Part shown: positions 27,554 through 35,634 of the stretch, in pieces
Layout of the letters: each line of letters begins with the position of its first letter
Numbering within the stretch: position 1 is the stretch's first letter
Source: Ovoidimarina sediminis
GTDB taxonomy: Bacteria; Pseudomonadota; Alphaproteobacteria; Rhodobacterales; Rhodobacteraceae
Direction: 5' to 3'
DNA length: 64,000 nt
NCBI RefSeq assembly: GCF_032586175.1
Contig: NZ_JAWHTE010000005.1
Coordinates: 62,001 to 126,000, forward strand
Position numbers and translations under genes: made by a program
The notes under the pieces: generated by a model
What the model was told of the DNA's origin: nothing
Databases searched by the model: none
What the model saw: only the letters and a program-made list of their open reading frames with translations

Positions 27554-28536
27554 GCCTTTCCGCCCTCCCTAAGCTCGAACTCCACCTTCACCTTGAAGGC
27601 GCGGCCCCGCCGGCCTTCATCCGGGACCTTGCGGCGGAAAAACACGTCGATCTCTCGGGCATCTTCGCGGAAGGCGGCGCGTACAGCTACACTGATTTCT
27701 GGCATTTCCTGAAAGTCTACGAGGCAGCCACCAGCGTGCTCACAACGCCCGAGGATTACGCCCGCCTTACCCGCGCAGTCCTCGCCGAAAGCGCGGCCCA
27801 TGGCGTCGTTTATTCCGAAACCTTCCTCTCCCCCGATTTCTGCGGCGGGCGCGATCCGGCGGCCTGGGCGGAGTATCTCGCCGCGATCCGCGAGGCGGCT
27901 GAGGCCGCCGAACGCGATGATGGCATCACGCTTCGCGGCATCGTCACCTGCATCCGCCATTTCGGCCCCGACAAGGCGAAGGAAACCGCCGTCGCCGCGG
28001 CGGAAACGGCGGGCGACTGGCTCGTGGGGTTCGGCATGGCGGGCGACGAAAGGGCCGGTGAACCGGCCGATTTCGCCTGGGCCTTCGATTGCGCCCGCGA
28101 AGCCGGGCTCCGGCTCACCACTCATGCCGGCGAATGGCGTGGCGCCGAACACGTGCGCGCCTCGCTCGATGCGCTCCGGCCTGAACGCGTCGGTCACGGC
28201 GTCCGTGCCATCGAAGACCCGGCCCTCGTCGACCGTCTCGCCGAAGACGGCATCGTGCTCGAGGTCTGCCCCGGCTCCAACGTCACCCTCGGCGTCTACC
28301 CGTCTTGGCAGGCCCACCCGATCGACCGGCTCCGCGAAAGCGGTGTGCCGGTCACCGTCTCCACCGACGATCCGCCCTTCTTCCATACCACCATGTCCCG
28401 GGAATACGAGATGCTGAATCGTAACTTCGGCTGGGACGAGGAGGCCTTCAAAGAGCTCAACAGGATCACCCTCGACGCGGCCTTCTGCACGCCCGAGACC
28501 AAAACCCGCATCGCTAAGACACTGGAACCTTCATGA
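27550..28536 (+). CDS. add: Adenosine deaminase
   Basis: 328 residues from the GTG at 27550, coupled to deoB by a GTGA overlap. Zinc and catalytic motifs: LPKLELHLHLEGA, TTHAGEWRG, GHGVRAIED and TVSTDDPPFF. It deaminates adenosine or deoxyadenosine to inosine forms. The related adenine deaminase subfamily cannot be fully excluded from motifs alone, but the salvage setting favours add. Confidence 0.88.
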   Translation: MSLSALPKLELHLHLEGAAPPAFIRDLAAEKHVDLSGIFAEGGAYSYTDFWHFLKVYEAATSVLTTPEDYARLTRAVLAESAAHGVVYSETFLSPDFCGGRDPAAWAEYLAAIREAAEAAERDDGITLRGIVTCIRHFGPDKAKETAVAAAETAGDWLVGFGMAGDERAGEPADFAWAFDCAREAGLRLTTHAGEWRGAEHVRASLDALRPERVGHGVRAIEDPALVDRLAEDGIVLEVCPGSNVTLGVYPSWQAHPIDRLRESGVPVTVSTDDPPFFHTTMSREYEMLNRNFGWDEEAFKELNRITLDAAFCTPETKTRIAKTLEPS

Positions 28537-29168
28537 CTGCAGACCACCTCACGATCGTCAATCACCCCCTCGTGCAGCACAAGTTAACGCTGATGCGCGA
28601 TCAGGCCACGCCCACGGCCGTCTTCCGCCAGCTCCTGCGCGAAATCAGCCACCTTCTCGCCTACGAGGTGACGCGCAACCTGCCGATGACGACGAAACAG
28701 GTGGAAACGCCGCTCGAAACGATGGAGGCGCCGACGCTCGCAGGTCGCAAGCTCGCCCTCGTCTCGATCCTGCGCGCGGGCAACGGGCTCCTCGACGGGA
28801 TGCTCGATCTCATCCCTTCGGCGCGCGTGGGCTTCGTCGGGCTCTACCGTGACGAGGAAACGCTGCAACCGGTGCAATACTACTACAAGGTGCCCGAGCG
28901 GCTCGACGAGCGCGTGGTGATCGCGGTCGATCCGATGCTTGCAACCGGAAACTCCTCGGCCGCCGCCGTCAGCCTTCTGAAGGAATCGGGCGCCACCGAC
29001 ATCCGGTTCCTCTGCCTCCTCGCCGCCCCAGAAGGTGTGCAGCACATGAAAGAGGCGCACCCGGATGTGCCGATTGTCACCGCCGCCCTGGACAAGAGGC
29101 TTAATGAAAAGGGCTACATCGTCCCGGGCCTCGGCGACGCGGGCGACCGGATGTACGGCACGAAATAA
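28533..29168 (+). CDS. upp: Uracil phosphoribosyltransferase
   Basis: 211 residues, the usual length. N-terminus NHPLVQHKLTLMRD, the PRPP-binding loop VVIAVDPMLATGNSSAAAV, and the uracil-binding C-terminus YIVPGLGDAGDRMYGT. It turns uracil released in the run (from deoA substrates after cdd) into UMP. Last gene of the run; a repeat hairpin follows within 10 bases. Confidence 0.96.
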   Translation: MTADHLTIVNHPLVQHKLTLMRDQATPTAVFRQLLREISHLLAYEVTRNLPMTTKQVETPLETMEAPTLAGRKLALVSILRAGNGLLDGMLDLIPSARVGFVGLYRDEETLQPVQYYYKVPERLDERVVIAVDPMLATGNSSAAAVSLLKESGATDIRFLCLLAAPEGVQHMKEAHPDVPIVTAALDKRLNEKGYIVPGLGDAGDRMYGTK

Positions 29169-29175
29169 CCGCCCT

Positions 29176-29238
29176 CTTCATTTTGGCGAGAAATACTCCG
29201 GGGGGCCGACCGGAGGGAGGCGGGGGCAGCGCCCCCGT
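29176..29238 (-). repeat. Dispersed palindromic repeat, full copy, acting as terminator
   Basis: Minus-strand orientation: tail CTTCATTTTGGCGAGAAATA.. on the left, and CGGGGGC-AGC-GCCCCCG hairpin on the right (7-bp perfect stem). It fills the gap between the convergent genes upp and the membrane protein. Confidence 0.85.
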
Positions 29239-29239
29239 C

Positions 29240-30247
29240 TCATCCGCCGCAGATCCCCTGCAAAGCCACCCAGTCCCCGTCCGACAGAAGTGGCACGCCG
29301 CCGCCCGGATCTGCCTCGATCAGGGACAAGGTCTCTTCCCCGGTGATGTCGATCGCATAGGCATAGGGCGAAAGCGATACCCCGGCGGCCGCGAAGCGCG
29401 CCGCCGTCCGCCCGGGGTCGAGCGGTGCAGGCTCCCGTGTCAGAAGCCCTGCGCCATAACCTTCAAGGGCGCCGTCGGGCAGCGTCCCCGTTGTCGCGAG
29501 CCGCGCCGTCGCCATCAGCCCGGCATGGCGCAGAACGCCCAGAAGCGGGTCTTCCGCCGAAGCCCGCTCTACTTCCGCCAGCACATAGCCCGCCACGACT
29601 GAAGGGCTCTCGTGATCTTCCACAACGCCCCGGCCGATCAGCACCTTGCCCCCGGGCAGGTGCACCGCGTCGCGCACGCCCCCGGGCAGCACGATCACCC
29701 GCTGAGGGCCAGCCGCGCCCAGCCGCTGGGTCAGCTTGCCCAGCGCCTGCAGCCCCTCGGGCACGTCACATGCCGGCCCCGTTACCCCCACGATCGCCTC
29801 CAGAATATCGTCGCCCAGTGCGATCCGCGCTGGGTCCGGAACCAGCGAGGCGGTCTTGCGCAGAAATGCGCCCGGCAGCCAGACCACCGCCAGCACCGCG
29901 ATCAGCACCGCCACCGCGATCACCAGCCGGTGCCTCAACCGCCCGGGATGGGGCCGTCCCCGGTCCACCGCTGCGCGGATCTTCTCGATCGCGCGGATCA
30001 TCGTATCGTCCGAGGTCTCGATCTGCTCGCCGCCCTCCATCTCTGGCGCATAGACGGCGGGCCGCCGCCCGGGGTTCAGCCGCTCGACGGCGGCCAGCGA
30101 CCAATGCGCCAGCGCCACGTCCCGGTGATCGGTGATCGTCAGCGTTGCGTGGCCCAGCGATAACACCACGTCGCGGCGCTGCGCACCCTCGGCCGGGGTG
30201 TAAAGCCCCTGCGCCTCCAGCCGCTGATATTCCTTGAGCGCGGTCAT
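29240..30247 (-). CDS. Single-span membrane protein resembling an inactive M48 peptidase
   Basis: 335 residues from the ATG at 30247. A cytoplasmic N-terminus of about 105 residues precedes one membrane segment (about 107-127). The outer part has RVIVLPGGVRDAVHLPGGKV and LIGRGVVEDHESPSVVAGYV, which resembles the region just before HEXXH in M48 peptidases, but the zinc motif is replaced by AEVERA. So it may be a catalytically dead relative; this is my inference from pattern. It converges on upp. Confidence 0.55.
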   Translation of the reverse strand: MTALKEYQRLEAQGLYTPAEGAQRRDVVLSLGHATLTITDHRDVALAHWSLAAVERLNPGRRPAVYAPEMEGGEQIETSDDTMIRAIEKIRAAVDRGRPHPGRLRHRLVIAVAVLIAVLAVVWLPGAFLRKTASLVPDPARIALGDDILEAIVGVTGPACDVPEGLQALGKLTQRLGAAGPQRVIVLPGGVRDAVHLPGGKVLIGRGVVEDHESPSVVAGYVLAEVERASAEDPLLGVLRHAGLMATARLATTGTLPDGALEGYGAGLLTREPAPLDPGRTAARFAAAGVSLSPYAYAIDITGEETLSLIEADPGGGVPLLSDGDWVALQGICGG

Positions 30248-30384
30248 GGCCCCAATGTCGTTCCGCTCGTCCGCCCCTCTGCCCGGAGCGAAAGAATAGC
30301 CCGGGCTTGCAAGGCCGTCCATTGCGCGGGCGCGTCCGGAATGCTTTGGTCCCCCGAGCCATATCCCGCCGGAGCGCGCGCCCC

Positions 30385-31290
30385 ATGTCCGAGACCCGTC
30401 CCATCGCCGCCGCGCTCTTCGTGATCGCGGCCATGGGCGTGATCGGCTTCATCGACAATTACGTTGTGGTGATCGCCGGCGAAACCGGGCTCTGGCAGTT
30501 CCACCTGATGCGCGCGGCCATTGCCCTGCCGCTTCTGGCCGCCGCCGCGGCGCTCGGCTTCGGCACGCTCAGGGCCACCGCGCCGCGCCCCGTGGCGTTG
30601 CGCAGCTTTCTCGTATCCGCCACCATGGTGCTCTATTTCGGAACGCTCGCCTTCCTGCCGATCGCCAAGGTGGTGGCGGGGCTCTTCACCGCGCCGCTCT
30701 GGGTCATGGTCATTTCGGCGCTGTTTCTCGGTCAACGCGTCGGCCCTGTCCGCGCCCTCGCGGGCATCGTGGGCTTCTTGGGCGTCCTCTTGGTCCTGAA
30801 GCCCGAAGCAGGCTCCTTTACGCCGGTTTCCGCTGTCCCGCTTGTCGCGGGGCTTCTCTACGCGCTGGGGGCCATCGTCACCCGCGAGGGCTGCGCGCGC
30901 GAAAGCGTGCCGGCACTCCTCACCGGCTTCTTCACGGCCATGGCGATCTGGTCGATCCTGGGGCTTCTCGTCCTTGCGATCCTTCAGCCCGACGCACCCC
31001 CGGGGGCCGCCGGCTTCATTCTGCGCGGTTGGGGCCCTCCAAGTGAGACCGCGCTGTTCTGGACGGCGGTTCAGGCCGTGGGCTCGATTCTCGGCGTCGG
31101 CCTCCTGACCCGGGGCTACCAGCTGGCCGATGCCTCCTTCGTCGCTGTGTTTGAATATTCGCTTCTGGGCTTCGTCTCGGTCTGGGCCTGGGTCCTGCGC
31201 GGCGAAACCCTCGATGCGCTGTCGCTCGCCGGGCTCTGTCTCATCGCGGTCTCGGGCGTCGTTATCGCGCTTCGGGGCCGGGACCGGTGA
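30385..31290 (+). CDS. DMT-superfamily (EamA) transporter
   Basis: 301 residues with 10 membrane segments in two EamA repeats (about 8-140 and 152-298). LAFLPIAKVVAGLFTAPLWV and QLADASFVAVFEYSLLGFV are the usual paired helix motifs of this family of metabolite exporters. The substrate cannot be read. Start at the ATG at 30385 after GGAG. It overlaps the sulfotransferase gene by GTGA. Confidence 0.88.
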   Translation: MSETRPIAAALFVIAAMGVIGFIDNYVVVIAGETGLWQFHLMRAAIALPLLAAAAALGFGTLRATAPRPVALRSFLVSATMVLYFGTLAFLPIAKVVAGLFTAPLWVMVISALFLGQRVGPVRALAGIVGFLGVLLVLKPEAGSFTPVSAVPLVAGLLYALGAIVTREGCARESVPALLTGFFTAMAIWSILGLLVLAILQPDAPPGAAGFILRGWGPPSETALFWTAVQAVGSILGVGLLTRGYQLADASFVAVFEYSLLGFVSVWAWVLRGETLDALSLAGLCLIAVSGVVIALRGRDR

Positions 31291-31934
31291 TCTTCTCCCG
31301 CGGCCGCCGCTTCATCTTCATCCATATCCCGAAAACGGGCGGCACTTCCTTGGCGCTCGCCTACGAGGCTCGCGCGATGAAAGACGATATTCTCGTGGGC
31401 GACACCCCCAAGGCCGCGCGCCGCCGCAAGCGCCAGAAGGGGGTCTTTCCGCAGGGCGCTCTCCGCAAGCACATGACACTCGCCGATCTCTGCGGCCTTC
31501 TCGGGCCGGAAGACCTGAGCGGTGTCATGGTCTGCACCCTGGTCCGCAACCCCTGGGCGCGCTGCCTCAGCTATTACCGCTGGCTTCGCCTCCAGAGTTT
31601 CGATCACCCTGCCGTGGCTACTGCGAAGCGCGAAAGCTTCGACGGCTTCCTGAATGATCCGGAGATTGCCGCAAGCCTCCGCCACGGCACCGCCGAAAGC
31701 TACGTGACGGCCGCGGGCGCGCCTGCCCCCCACTTCATCCGCCTCGAACATCCCGACGCCGATCTTCCGGCGGTCGAGGCGTATCTGGGCTTCCCCCTTC
31801 GCCCGCTCCCCCATGTGAACGCAAGCGCACGCGAAGGGCTCGCCGCCGCCTATACTCCGGCCCTAGCCGCCCGCGTTGCCGATCTCTGCGCTGCCGACAT
31901 CGCCCGCTTCGGCTACCGCTTCCCCGATCCCTAA
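31287..31934 (+). CDS. Sulfotransferase-family protein
   Basis: 215 residues, GTG start. The 5'-phosphosulfate loop is RFIFIHIPKTGGTSLA (residues about 7-22) and the 3'-phosphate region is VCTLVRNPWARCLSYYRW (about 81-98). This matches the family of PAPS-dependent sulfotransferases seen as orphans in Roseobacters. The acceptor is unknown. Coupled to the EamA transporter. Confidence 0.82.
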   Translation: MIFSRGRRFIFIHIPKTGGTSLALAYEARAMKDDILVGDTPKAARRRKRQKGVFPQGALRKHMTLADLCGLLGPEDLSGVMVCTLVRNPWARCLSYYRWLRLQSFDHPAVATAKRESFDGFLNDPEIAASLRHGTAESYVTAAGAPAPHFIRLEHPDADLPAVEAYLGFPLRPLPHVNASAREGLAAAYTPALAARVADLCAADIARFGYRFPDP

Positions 31935-31975
31935 CCGCGCGGCGCACCGCCAGCCATTGTCACCACCCCGGCAAC

Positions 31976-31991
31976 AGTGATCCAGATCACA
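31976..31991. promoter_or_regulatory. Near-consensus CRP-type site
   Basis: AGTGATCCAGATCACA matches the CRP/FNR-superfamily pattern TGTGA-N6-TCACA in 9 of 10 half-site positions. It lies 130 bases before the ATG of the second Hint gene in a 186-base gap. Which CRP-like regulator would bind in this organism is not known from the sequence. Confidence 0.55.
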
Positions 31992-32120
31992 GAAAACTGG
32001 GGGCCCCGCCGCAACGCCGCCCGCATCTTGCCACATTTCCGCCCGGATCGGGGCGAAATGGCCGTGTTTCCTGCCCACCGTGCGGCAATCGGGAGCCTCG
32101 CGTGTTTAGGAGCAAATGGT

Positions 32121-32732
32121 ATGAACGGCTTACAGGATGTACGCCACGGGGGCCGTCGTGTGGCTTCCGGTCTTGTCGGGGGAACCAGAATTGAAACGGA
32201 AATCGGGTGGCAGCGGGTCGAGGATGTGATCCCCGGCACGCAGATCCACACATTTGACGGCGGGCTCAGAACGCTGAAATCGGTGATCCGCGCGCGATAC
32301 GGCGCCGATCTGCCCAAGGTCTATCCGGAAGGGCTCACGCTCATCCCCGGCGGCGCTCTGGGCAATTGCGAGGCGCTCTACGTCCTGCCGGATCAGGGCA
32401 TTCTCCTTGCCGGCGCCGCCGTCGAAAGCGTCACCGGCCAGCATCGCGTCCTCGTGCGCGGGGCCGACATCGCGGGGCATGGAGAGATCGGTCTCGCCAT
32501 GCCCGTCGACGGAATAGAGGTGGTTTCGCTGAGGTTCGAAGACGAGGAAGTCGTCTATGCCAATACGGGCCTCTGCCTGCACTGCCCGGCCGATGGCCGG
32601 GCGGCGGTGCAGTCGCAGGCCTTCCCCGTCCTCGACGCTCCGGCAGCCGATCTTCTGATGTCCTGCCGGTTCCTGGAGGGCCACCGCGCGTCCACGCGGC
32701 AGCGCCCCAGGCGTGTGGCCGCCGCCGTTTGA
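32121..32732 (+). CDS. Second orphan Hint-domain protein
   Basis: 203 residues from the ATG at 32121, set by AGGAG 8 bases before it. Hint blocks: GGTRIETEIGWQRVEDVIPG, then VESVTGQHRVLVRGADI, and VYANTGLCLHCPADG near the C-terminus. As in the protein at 5217, the Cys expected before the GT of block A is missing (it reads LVGGT). It lies downstream of a CRP-like site and converges on fadJ. Function unknown. Confidence 0.75.
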   Translation: MNGLQDVRHGGRRVASGLVGGTRIETEIGWQRVEDVIPGTQIHTFDGGLRTLKSVIRARYGADLPKVYPEGLTLIPGGALGNCEALYVLPDQGILLAGAAVESVTGQHRVLVRGADIAGHGEIGLAMPVDGIEVVSLRFEDEEVVYANTGLCLHCPADGRAAVQSQAFPVLDAPAADLLMSCRFLEGHRASTRQRPRRVAAAV

Positions 32733-32755
32733 GAGGGCGGCGGCGGCGGGTCGCC

Positions 32756-34957
32756 TCAGGCGGCTTCGGCGCGGGGCGCGAAACGGCCGTAAAAGGTCTC
32801 GCCCCGCGCCGCCATGTCCTTCAGAAGGGCAGGGGGCGTGAACCGGGGGCCGTGACGGGCGGTCAGATCCTCGCAGATCTCCACCGCGCGTGCCGCCCCG
32901 ATCATGTCGAGCCACGAGAACGGGCCGCCTGACCAGGGCGCAAAGCCCCAGCCGAGGATCGCGCCCACGTCACCCTCGCGGATGTCCATCAGAACGTTTT
33001 CCTCCAGCGCCCGTACGGCTTCCAGCACCTGTGTGAAAAGAAGCCGGTGCTGCACTTCGCTGAGTTCGGGCTGCGTCTCGGCCTCGTCGTAGCGCTCGCC
33101 AAGACCGGCCCACAGGCCTTGCCGCTTGCCAGCCTCGTCATAGGCATAGAAGCCCGCCTTGCTCTTCCGGCCCAGACGCCCCTCGTCGGCCATCCAGAAC
33201 AGCACCTCGTCGACCGCTCCGTCTGGGTAGGCATCGCCCATCGCCGCCCTCGTCGCCTTCGCGATCTTCACGCCAAGGTCGATCGAGGTTTCGTCCACAA
33301 GCTGCAAGGGGCCCAGCGGCATTCCCACAAGCTTCGCGGCGTTCTCTACCAGCGGTGGCGTCACCCCCTCGGCCACCATCCGGATGCCCTCGTTGATGTA
33401 GGGGATGATGCACCGGTTGGCGTAGAAGAACCGCGCGTCGTTCACCACGATCGGCGTCTTCCGGATCTGGCGCACGAAATCGAGCGCCTTGGCCACCGCC
33501 CGGTCGCCGGTTTCGGTGCCGCGGATGATTTCCACCAGCATCATCTTGTCGACGGGTGAGAAGAAGTGGATGCCGATGAACTGCTCCGGCCGCGCGCTCG
33601 CCTTCGCAAGCTCCGTGATCGGCAGGGTCGAGGTGTTGGTGGCGAAGATGCAATCCTCGCCCACGATCGCTTCCACCTTCTGCGTCACCTCGGCCTTGAT
33701 GCCCGGATCCTCGAACACCGCTTCCACGATCAGGTCGGCGCCGACCAGCGCAGCGTAATCCGAGGTCGCGGTAATCTTCGAAAGAACCGCCTCTTTCTTC
33801 TCCGGCGTCACCCGTTTGCGCGAGATCCCCTTGTCGAGAATGCCCTCGGAATAGCCCTTGCCGCGATCCGCGGCTTCCTGCGACTGGTCGACAAGCACCA
33901 CCTCGATCCCGGCCTGAGCCGCGACATAGGCGATCCCGCCGCCCATCATGCCCGCACCAAGAACACCCAGCTTCTTTACCGACTGGTCGTCGACCGTGGG
34001 CCGGTTTGCGCCCTTCTCGAGCGCCTGCTTGTTCTGGAAGAGCGAGCGGATCATCGCCCCCGAAGAGGGGTTCATCAGCACGTTGGTGAACCACCGTGCC
34101 TCGATCTTCAGCGCCGTGTCGAAGGGCACGAGCGCGCCCTCATAGGCTGCTGACAAAAGCGCCTTGGCCGCCGGATAGACGCCCATTGTCTTGCCGTGCA
34201 CCATCGCCGAGGCGCCGACATAGGTCATGAAGCCCGCAGGGTGATAGGGCGCGCCGCCCGGCATCTTGTAACCCTTCTGATCCCACGGCTTCACGATATC
34301 GGCGTCTCCGGCCCCCAATACCCAGGCCTTCGCGCGGGCCAGAAGCTCGCCTGCCGGCACCACCTCGTCGATCAGCCCGGCCGATTTCGCGCGGTCCGGC
34401 GTATAGGTCTTGCCTTCCAGAAGATGCGGGCTCGCGGCCATGGCGCCCATCTTGCGCACCAGCCGCGTCGTGCCGCCCGCGCCGGGGAAGATACCCACCA
34501 GGATTTCCGGCAGACCGATCCGCGCCCTCGGGTTGTCGGCGGCGAAGATCCGGTGACAGCAAAGCGGGATCTCATAGCCGATCCCCAGCGCTGTGCCGGT
34601 CAGGGCGGCGGCCACGGGCTTGCCGCCCTTCAGCGTCTTCGGGTCCGTGCCCGCGCGTTCGATCTTCCGCATGATGCCATGGACACGCATGATTCCTTCG
34701 AACAGGCCGCGCGCCGGGTCGTCGCCCGCCATTTCCTTCATCCGGGCGATGACGTTCAGGTCCATCCCACCCGCGAAGCTGTCCTTGCCCGAGGTCAGGA
34801 CGATGCCTTTCACGGCCTCGTCCCCAAGCGCCCGGTCAATCAGCGCATCAAGCTCGTCCCAACCCTGGAACGTCATGACATTCATGGATTTCCCGGGCAC
34901 GTCCCAGGTGATGACGGCCACGCCGTCCGCGTCGATATCGTAGTGAAATTCAGCCAT
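32756..34957 (-). CDS. fadJ: Fatty-acid oxidation multifunctional protein (enoyl-CoA hydratase / 3-hydroxyacyl-CoA dehydrogenase)
   Basis: 733 residues from the ATG at 34957, with GGAG 6 bases before it. The N-terminal crotonase domain (1-300) has DSFAGGMDLNVI and LVGIFPGAGGTTRLV with the catalytic Glu regions; the NAD-binding HAD domain starts at LGVLGAGMMGGGIAYVAAQA (about 331) and continues with FIGIHFFSPVDKM. It runs hydration and dehydrogenation of beta-oxidation, and is the last gene of the minus-strand fatty-acid run. Confidence 0.94.
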   Translation of the reverse strand: MAEFHYDIDADGVAVITWDVPGKSMNVMTFQGWDELDALIDRALGDEAVKGIVLTSGKDSFAGGMDLNVIARMKEMAGDDPARGLFEGIMRVHGIMRKIERAGTDPKTLKGGKPVAAALTGTALGIGYEIPLCCHRIFAADNPRARIGLPEILVGIFPGAGGTTRLVRKMGAMAASPHLLEGKTYTPDRAKSAGLIDEVVPAGELLARAKAWVLGAGDADIVKPWDQKGYKMPGGAPYHPAGFMTYVGASAMVHGKTMGVYPAAKALLSAAYEGALVPFDTALKIEARWFTNVLMNPSSGAMIRSLFQNKQALEKGANRPTVDDQSVKKLGVLGAGMMGGGIAYVAAQAGIEVVLVDQSQEAADRGKGYSEGILDKGISRKRVTPEKKEAVLSKITATSDYAALVGADLIVEAVFEDPGIKAEVTQKVEAIVGEDCIFATNTSTLPITELAKASARPEQFIGIHFFSPVDKMMLVEIIRGTETGDRAVAKALDFVRQIRKTPIVVNDARFFYANRCIIPYINEGIRMVAEGVTPPLVENAAKLVGMPLGPLQLVDETSIDLGVKIAKATRAAMGDAYPDGAVDEVLFWMADEGRLGRKSKAGFYAYDEAGKRQGLWAGLGERYDEAETQPELSEVQHRLLFTQVLEAVRALEENVLMDIREGDVGAILGWGFAPWSGGPFSWLDMIGAARAVEICEDLTARHGPRFTPPALLKDMAARGETFYGRFAPRAEAA

Positions 34958-35050
34958 GTCGGGCTCCGTCAGTCGCAAGTGTGAGGGCGCTTGCCCGGGG
35001 GCGGGCCTGCGTCGGTGTCTCTGTGTCGTGTGTGCGGCGGGTGTGTGCGG

Positions 35051-35482
35051 TCAGTGCGGCCGGTCGGGCAACTGCCACAGGCCAGGCGCGCCATGGAAGG
35101 CCATCCGCTCCAGGTCGACCATTTCGATCCGTAGCGCGCCGGACCCGTCCGTGCGGCAATAGTACCGCAAATGTGTCCGGTCGAGTTCTTTGCACGCCGG
35201 GCCGAGATAGGCCCACTCCACCTCGAGGATGATCCGCCCCTGCTTGGAACGGTCGATATTGAGAAGCTTCGTGGCGATCGCGACCGTCCCGTTGCTTTTC
35301 GCAACCGACATCCGGCCGGTGAGGGCGCGCTGCGTATCCTCGCGGGAGCGTTCCACGTTCACTCCCCCAGGACGGTAGACAGCAAGAGGATAGGAATAGA
35401 CCCGAAGGGCATCGTCCAGACGCCCCTCGATCACAGCATCCGCCAGATCCTGACAGAATCGGCTGAGCGCCGCCTCCTCCAT
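35051..35482 (-). CDS. Hypothetical protein between fadA and fadJ
   Basis: 143 residues from the ATG at 35482 (GGAAAGG directly before); a GTG at 35524 is a longer option. Sequence: an N-terminal helix (FCQDLADAVIEGRLDDALRV), a central basic part, then strands (GRIILEVEWAYLGPA). The pattern suits a small alpha+beta fold of the NTF2/SnoaL type, but I cannot claim it. The upstream 150 bases are AT-richer than neighbours and hold a palindrome, suggesting its own promoter. Confidence 0.65.
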   Translation of the reverse strand: MEEAALSRFCQDLADAVIEGRLDDALRVYSYPLAVYRPGGVNVERSREDTQRALTGRMSVAKSNGTVAIATKLLNIDRSKQGRIILEVEWAYLGPACKELDRTHLRYYCRTDGSGALRIEMVDLERMAFHGAPGLWQLPDRPH

Positions 35483-35519
35483 TTCCTTTCCGCAAACTCC
35501 ATAATGCCCTTGGGGCGAG

Positions 35520-35529
35520 ATCACGTGAT
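35520..35529. promoter_or_regulatory. Perfect 10-bp palindrome before the hypothetical gene
   Basis: ATCACGTGAT, 38 bases before the ATG at 35482 on the minus strand, in a locally AT-rich stretch. Position suits an operator or leader element; no regulator can be assigned. Confidence 0.3.
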
Positions 35530-35634
35530 TTATTATTCTGATCGAAAAAGTAGGTCTCTGCAGCGGAGGTCAAGAAAACACAACCATCACGGTACCTTAC
35601 GGCCCGGCCACTCGCGTTGATGCTCGTTGTCATC

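Noticed and set aside
29176..29238. Repeat copies considered as small RNA genes
   Set aside because: The same sequence recurs in many gaps with no promoter in front; a repeat/terminator explains it better.
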